Source: a virus. From it: a DNA stretch of 35,903 nucleotides. The stretch is from positions 1-35,903 of IMG/VR virus record IMGVR_UViG_3300045747_000060, one strand, 5' to 3'. A program made the translations under genes and the position numbers. This document shows, piece after piece, positions 32,475 through 35,903 of this stretch (the first letter of the stretch is position 1; each line of letters begins with the position of its first letter). Below the pieces are notes generated by a model. That model was not told the DNA's origin. It was given only the letters and a program-made list of their open reading frames with translations, and made no database searches.

Positions 32475-32704
32475 CTTACTCAATACAAAAGCACGTTGAC
32501 CCATACTATCCCTCTATTGAGGGCTTGGAGTTGATTGTAAACGACTGCGTTCAGGCGGTCATCAAGACCAAGGGCCAGAAGACAGATTTGGTATTTGCCA
32601 TGAAGGGCCCTCTTGATTTGGAGCTAGCCAGACCTATCATAGTAGGTCTCCTTGACCTGCTCGTGCATTACGACAAAATGGCCCATAAACGTGGAAAAAG
32701 CTAA
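32471..32704 (+). CDS. Small early protein, unknown
   Basis: ATG at 32471 is chosen over a longer frame because it overlaps the TGA of the zinc-ribbon-like peptide (ATGA), and GGAAACCAA stands before it. The 77-residue product begins MTYSIQKHVDPYYPSIEG and has helical LIVNDCVQAVIKTKGQ and IIVGLLDLLVHYDKM. It is of unknown function and may be translated with its upstream neighbour. Confidence 0.6.
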   Translation: MTYSIQKHVDPYYPSIEGLELIVNDCVQAVIKTKGQKTDLVFAMKGPLDLELARPIIVGLLDLLVHYDKMAHKRGKS

Positions 32705-32755
32705 TCTGCTGCGGCGTAGAATACGATTCTCTTAACTGATCTTGAAAGGATCAAC

Positions 32756-33001
32756 ATGCGCTGCTACTTAGTTACCGCTAAAGCCAACGACGATCAAGTG
32801 CTTGGGCGCCGAATTGCTTCGACAAACGCCGATGCTCGTGCTGTTCGTGAAGACCTCATGGAGACGTTTGGCGTTAAGAAGAAGGACGTCGAGATCGAAA
32901 ACCATGAGGTGCCTGTGGCCAAGCCGGACCTCCTGTCCTACATCAACGACCTCCTGGCTCACAACGACATTACCATTGAGGAACAAGAAGCCGATGACTA
33001 A
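32756..33001 (+). CDS. Small early protein, unknown
   Basis: AAAGGA lies seven bases before the ATG. The 81-residue product begins MRCYLVTAKANDDQVLGRRI and has helical STNADARAVREDLMETFGVK, ending acidic (TIEEQEADD). It overlaps the J-domain gene by eight bases. A TAGAATAC -10-like box about 40 bases upstream (near 32717) resembles the one before the 27634 gene, though no matching -35 is seen. No family is recognised. Confidence 0.68.
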   Translation: MRCYLVTAKANDDQVLGRRIASTNADARAVREDLMETFGVKKKDVEIENHEVPVAKPDLLSYINDLLAHNDITIEEQEADD

Positions 33002-33269
33002 GCACCACGCTATTCTTGACGCCGCACCAGGGTGCGGCACAGAAAAGCTCAAGGCCCGTTGGAGGGCTTTGGCTAGCCAACATCATCCAGACCGTGGAGG
33101 AAACCCATTGGAGTTCAGCACCTTCAGGAACGCTTATCAGGCAGCACTCAAGTACGAAGCTACTGAAGAAGCCAAGTGCAAGAAGTGCGGCGGAACTGGG
33201 AAAGTCTTGTTTGGCAATGGGTTCAACAAGATCAGTATGGTTTGCCCGCTGTGTAAGGGCACCAAATGA
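32994..33269 (+). CDS. Mini J-domain protein with C-terminal DnaJ-type zinc finger
   Basis: ATG at 32994 overlaps the upstream stop; 91 residues. A truncated J-domain has KARWRALASQHHPDRGGNP (the HPD loop between helices II and III), then FRNAYQAALKYE. The C-terminus carries CKKCGGTGK...CPLCKGTK, a single CxxCxGxG zinc finger pair as in DnaJ. The order is J-domain, then zinc finger, without the usual Gly/Phe linker or substrate-binding domains. In the family the HPD loop activates Hsp70 ATPase; it probably redirects host DnaK to phage proteins or replication complexes. Confidence 0.8.
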   Translation: MTKHHAILDAAPGCGTEKLKARWRALASQHHPDRGGNPLEFSTFRNAYQAALKYEATEEAKCKKCGGTGKVLFGNGFNKISMVCPLCKGTK

Positions 33270-33358
33270 GTGGCTACAGAAAAGCTATGCTTATACTTTA
33301 TGTGGCATGCTTTTAGGGTCTATAGTTACTTTCTATGACGTCTTTATCTGGAGGCCAA

Positions 33359-34243
33359 ATGATATTCAAACCAATGCTAGCGGCAACAATCGAAGATACC
33401 TCGACTCTGAAATACCCACTCATTGTCAGTCCGAAGCTGGACGGAATCAGGGCAATGATTCACGGGTCGGACGTCGTTTCAAGGAACCTAAAGCTAATTC
33501 CAAATAGGGCAATTCAAGAGATATTTGGACACATCCAAATGGACGGGTGGGATGGTGAATTGGTTGTTGGGAGCCCTACAGATAAAAACTGCTTCAATAC
33601 AACGTCTAGTGGCATTATGAGCAGGGACGGCGAGCCAGAGGCCGTACTGTACGTCTTCGACATCTTCATTGAAAACGTGGGCTTCCAAGATCGCTATAGC
33701 AGGCTGCTGTCAGAGGTTGACAAAATCAAGCACAACTACGTAAAGGCTGTTCCTCACATGGTCTGCATTAGCCAGAAGGACCTCAGGGACTCAGAAAACG
33801 TCTTCCTAAAGCAGGGTTATGAGGGCCTTATGGTAAGGTCGTCGGACGGGTTGTACAAGCAAGGAAGATCTACTGCTAAGCAGGGTTGGCTCATGAAGCT
33901 GAAGCAGTTTGCTGATGCTGAGGCCGAGATAATAGGTATCGAGGAGCAGCTCCACAATGGTAACACAGCAATTAAAAATGCGCTCGGGCAGCTTGAAAGA
34001 TCTTCTAAAAAGGAGGGCCTTACCGGAAAGAACACTCTGGGTGCTCTCAAAGTCCGCGGAATTAATGGGGCTTTCAAAGGAGTGGAATTCAGCATTGGAA
34101 CAGGTTTTGACGACGACCTTAGAGCCGTCATCTGGGGAGATAAAAACTTAATCGGTAAAATAGTCACCTACAAGTATTTTCCAATTGGGTGCCTTGAGGC
34201 TCCGCGCTTTCCAGTATTTTTGAGGTTTCGAAATGACCTTTAG
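33359..34243 (+). CDS. ATP-dependent DNA ligase (T7-like)
   Basis: The 294-residue product from ATG 33359 has GGAGG four to five bases upstream; an in-frame ATG 24 bases earlier lacks one. Motif I SPKLDGIRA holds the nucleophile Lys26. DGELVVG (motif III), VLYVFDIF (IIIa), EGLMVRSS (IV) and GWLMKLKQF (V) follow in order. A C-terminal OB-like part (GALKVRG, VEFSIGTGF, VTYKYFP) completes the minimal ligase. It seals nicks during phage replication or repair. Size and order match short viral ATP ligases such as T7 gp1.3. Confidence 0.94.
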   Translation: MIFKPMLAATIEDTSTLKYPLIVSPKLDGIRAMIHGSDVVSRNLKLIPNRAIQEIFGHIQMDGWDGELVVGSPTDKNCFNTTSSGIMSRDGEPEAVLYVFDIFIENVGFQDRYSRLLSEVDKIKHNYVKAVPHMVCISQKDLRDSENVFLKQGYEGLMVRSSDGLYKQGRSTAKQGWLMKLKQFADAEAEIIGIEEQLHNGNTAIKNALGQLERSSKKEGLTGKNTLGALKVRGINGAFKGVEFSIGTGFDDDLRAVIWGDKNLIGKIVTYKYFPIGCLEAPRFPVFLRFRNDL

Positions 34244-34403
34244 ATGGCCAGAACTTCCTCAGCCGCGCAGTCGCGCAACTGTTCTTGTGAAGCTGCCTAA
34301 GGAGTATCCAACTCCAAAGACAAAGCCGCCAAGACCTACGTACATGACCACAAAGAAAACCCTTGCTAAAAAGGCGCACTTGTTTTGTGAGTCTTGCAAA
34401 TAA
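34233..34403 (+). CDS. 56-residue basic proline/lysine-rich peptide
   Basis: The frame starts ATG 34233, GAGG seven bases upstream, and overlaps the ligase end by 11 bases. Its product, MTFRWPELPQPRSRATVLV then KPPRPTYMTTKKTLAKK, ends LFCESCK with a CxxC. The TAA stop lies inside the TTGCAAATA element of promoter copy 4. High Lys/Pro content suggests nucleic-acid or host-protein binding, but this is speculation. Overlap and ribosome site support it. Confidence 0.58.
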   Translation: MTFRWPELPQPRSRATVLVKLPKEYPTPKTKPPRPTYMTTKKTLAKKAHLFCESCK

Positions 34404-34435
34404 CTATTTACAAATACCTGAAAGCTCAGTATAAT
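34394..34435 (+). promoter_or_regulatory. Early promoter copy 4
   Basis: TTGCAAATA (34394-34402), four bases, TTTACA (34407-34412), 17 bases, TATAAT (34430-34435). It drives the DUF932 gene through a longer leader (about 55 bases) ending GCTGAGGATCATT before ATG 34491. The element overlaps the previous gene's stop. Confidence 0.88.
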
Positions 34436-34490
34436 CTAACCATACCGCGGCAATAGTGCAACGGTCAACTTAAGAAAGCTGAGGATCATT

Positions 34491-35462
34491 ATGGTAGCTG
34501 CAGTAACAACCCGCAAGAATGGCTTCGCTGAGATGGCCTACGTTGGCGAAACTCCATGGCACGGTCTGGGCCAAGCCCTGGCTGCTGGTGCTGACATCGA
34601 GACCTGGAAGCAAGCGGCCGGCATGGACTGGAAGATCGGCCGCAGCCGTGTCCGTTACGGTGAAGGCGCCAACCAGCAGATCTTCGAAGATGCTCACGTT
34701 CTGTTCCGCTCGGACACAAAGTCTGCCCTGGGCATTGTTAGCCCCAAGTACAAAACCGTCCAGCCTGGCGAAGTGCTGGAGTTCTTCCGCGACCTTACTG
34801 AAAGCCAAGGCTATGTCCTCAATACTGCGGGCACTCTTTTCGACGGCAAGCGCTTTTGGGCGCTGGCTAAGGTTGGTGACGACGCTGTGGTTGTTGGTGA
34901 TGATCGGGTCGGTGGTTATCTTCTTCTTTCTACTAGCTGTGACGGCACACTCGCTACAACGGCTAAGTTCACGACTGTTCGTGTGGTTTGCAACAACACA
35001 TTGTCGATGGCTTTAAGCAAGAGCCTGTCTAACAAAGGTAGCTTCACCCTGAAGCACACCAGCAAGTTTGACCCTCGCGAGGCTAAGGACACGCTTGGCT
35101 TGGCTACCGGCCAATTTGCTGAGTTCATGGCTGCGGCCCGGACCCTGTCCAAGAAGACGGTGACAGCTGCCAGGGCCGCTGAGTTTGTCGAGTCCTTGCT
35201 GATTGACACTAAGACGGTCCTAGGCGAAGATGCCCGCAAGAGCCGGCAGTTCAACAAGATTATGGACCTCTTCAAAGGCTCCGCAATGGGCGGTACTTTG
35301 ATGGGAGCCGAAGGCACAATGTGGGGCGTCCTGAACAGCGTGACTGAGTTCGTGGATCACAATGCGCGGTCTCAGACTGTAGATGCTCGCCTGGCCTCTG
35401 CTTGGTTTGGCCGCGGCGATGCTTTGAAAACCGAGACGTTAGAACGTGCGCTGGCTGTCTAA
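34491..35462 (+). CDS. DUF932 phage/plasmid-like protein
   Basis: The 323-residue protein matches the DUF932 (TIGR03299-type) family along most of its length. Marks are AYVGETPWHGLGQAL (about 16-30), GIVSPKYKTVQPGEVLEFF (about 82-100), GYLLLSTSCDGTLATTAKFT, then RVVCNNTLSMAL (about 165-176). This family is common in phages and plasmids; its function is unknown, though links to DNA replication or recombination are often proposed. It is expressed from its own early promoter. Confidence 0.92.
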   Translation: MVAAVTTRKNGFAEMAYVGETPWHGLGQALAAGADIETWKQAAGMDWKIGRSRVRYGEGANQQIFEDAHVLFRSDTKSALGIVSPKYKTVQPGEVLEFFRDLTESQGYVLNTAGTLFDGKRFWALAKVGDDAVVVGDDRVGGYLLLSTSCDGTLATTAKFTTVRVVCNNTLSMALSKSLSNKGSFTLKHTSKFDPREAKDTLGLATGQFAEFMAAARTLSKKTVTAARAAEFVESLLIDTKTVLGEDARKSRQFNKIMDLFKGSAMGGTLMGAEGTMWGVLNSVTEFVDHNARSQTVDARLASAWFGRGDALKTETLERALAV

Positions 35463-35478
35463 AGCATGGCTCAAAGCT

Positions 35479-35533
35479 AAGGCTCTATGGAGGAGCCTTG
35501 GCAACTGGTGTGAGAAGTATCTATCAGCTCACA
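35479..35533 (+). other. Two small hairpins before the RHH gene
   Basis: AAGGCTC (35479-35485) pairs with GAGCCTT (35493-35499), and TGTGAG (35509-35514) with CTCACA (35528-35533). They lie between the DUF932 gene and the GTG of the RHH gene. No T-run follows either, so they could be weak stops, an operator for the RHH protein, or processing sites. Confidence 0.4.
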
Positions 35534-35555
35534 AACCGTATCAGGGAGACTAAGA

Positions 35556-35714
35556 GTGAAGCGCATCACCGTGCCAGTCCACGAGGACATCGACAAGATC
35601 AGAGAGCAGATTCTGCTCGACACCGGCATCAAGATGACCTACGGCCAGGTCTTCAACTGGTTGATTCATTTTTACAAGCAGCACAAGACGCTGACTACGT
35701 GGAGAGCGAAATGA
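35556..35714 (+). CDS. Ribbon-helix-helix (Arc/CopG-like) DNA-binding protein
   Basis: The GTG start at 35556 has GGGAG about eight bases upstream. The 52-residue product has KRITVPVHEDIDKIREQI (strand then helix) and MTYGQVFNWLIHFYKQH (second helix), the strand-helix-helix pattern of Arc/CopG dimers. Its stop overlaps the next ATG (ATGA). Small RHH proteins commonly repress their own operon; hairpin arms just upstream could be its site, which is inference. Confidence 0.68.
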   Translation: MKRITVPVHEDIDKIREQILLDTGIKMTYGQVFNWLIHFYKQHKTLTTWRAK

Positions 35715-35872
35715 AAGCAAACGAACTGACCGGCCCCACCGCCACCCAAATGCACGACTACGCCGCCCGAGTGCGCGCGCACCCGGTGTGGGCTATCTAC
35801 CTCGAGGCTCTGGTGTTTTTCGTGGGGGTTGTGATGTTCTACGTGACCATCGTTACTTGGGGTAATGAATGA
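35711..35872 (+). CDS. Small single-pass membrane protein
   Basis: The 53-residue product starts at ATG 35711, overlapping the RHH stop. Residues 28-50 (VWAIYLEALVFFVGVVMF and following TIVTW) are a clear membrane helix, preceded by a polar N-terminus (MKANELTGPTATQMHDYAA). No signal peptide. It may be a membrane effector or holin-like peptide; nothing proves either. Stop overlaps the next ATG. Confidence 0.66.
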   Translation: MKANELTGPTATQMHDYAARVRAHPVWAIYLEALVFFVGVVMFYVTIVTWGNE

Positions 35873-35903
35873 GCCACACAACTACCCAACTCAACTGGCA
35901 TCT
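35869..35903 (+). CDS. Start of an unknown gene running off the window
   Basis: ATG at 35869 overlaps the TGA of the membrane protein gene and opens a frame MSHTTTQLNWH with no stop before the edge. Only 11 residues are visible. The overlap style matches its neighbours, so it is probably the next gene of the same run. No function can be given. Confidence 0.45.
   Translation, partial: MSHTTTQLNWH

Noticed and set aside
33302-33507. Frame beginning MLLGSIVTFYDVF overlapping the ligase start
   Set aside because: It has no ribosome site and runs out of frame through conserved ligase motif I, which must be coding in the other frame.
30313-34402. TTGCAAATA copies as origin iterons
   Set aside because: Each copy sits at a fixed distance from a -35/-10 pair and is kilobases from the others, so a promoter-linked role fits better than an iteron array.

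Overview
The window is a contiguous piece of a tailed double-stranded DNA bacteriophage genome (Caudoviricetes). It has large and small terminase, portal, scaffold-like, major capsid and S74-type tail fibre genes, plus a phage replication module. I see no rRNA, tRNA, ribosomal-protein, integrase or transposase genes, and no CRISPR array. The lack of a tape-measure gene and the presence of a gp11-like adaptor favour a short-tailed (podovirus-like) particle, but genes outside the window could change that. The host is probably a Gram-negative bacterium: the early promoters are textbook sigma-70 sequences and nearly every gene has an AAGGAG-type ribosome site. The host genus cannot be named from this sequence.

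The layout is two divergent blocks around a non-coding hub at 27217-27633. The left block (1-27216) is all on the minus strand and tightly packed. In transcription order it holds: terminase small and large subunits; a terminator; three probably injected proteins (a 440-residue protein, a 1489-residue polyvalent protein and a GNAT-like protein); a low-complexity protein; the portal; a string of tail or surface proteins including a 14-repeat protein and a glycine-rich protein; small proteins; a GroES-like co-chaperonin; an N4 gp49/Sf6 gp66 family protein; scaffold; decoration-like protein; major capsid protein; a UUCG-hairpin terminator; an adaptor; small proteins; an S74 fibre; and the start of a HEXXH metallopeptidase.

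The right block (27634-35903) is all on the plus strand. It holds an HTH-like protein, a TOPRIM/SF3 primase-helicase, then short early genes: a DUF2786 protein, a 38-residue zinc-ribbon-like peptide, a J-domain/zinc-finger mini-protein, an ATP-dependent DNA ligase, a DUF932 protein, a ribbon-helix-helix protein and a one-helix membrane protein. Four of these early units start with nearly identical promoters, TTGCAAATA-N4-TTTACA-N17-TATAAY, followed by a shared GCTGAGGA ribosome-site leader.

The least expected features are: the four-copy promoter/leader cassette; a nest of four inverted repeats (27404-27545) sharing nearly one centre beside the replication operon; the 1489-residue protein, in which two divergent copies of a PcfJ-like half flank a pyrophosphatase-like domain; a long-armed structured non-coding segment at 30822-30941; and two separate phage-encoded chaperone-like proteins (GroES-like and J-domain). 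All family calls come from reading motifs by eye, without database searches.
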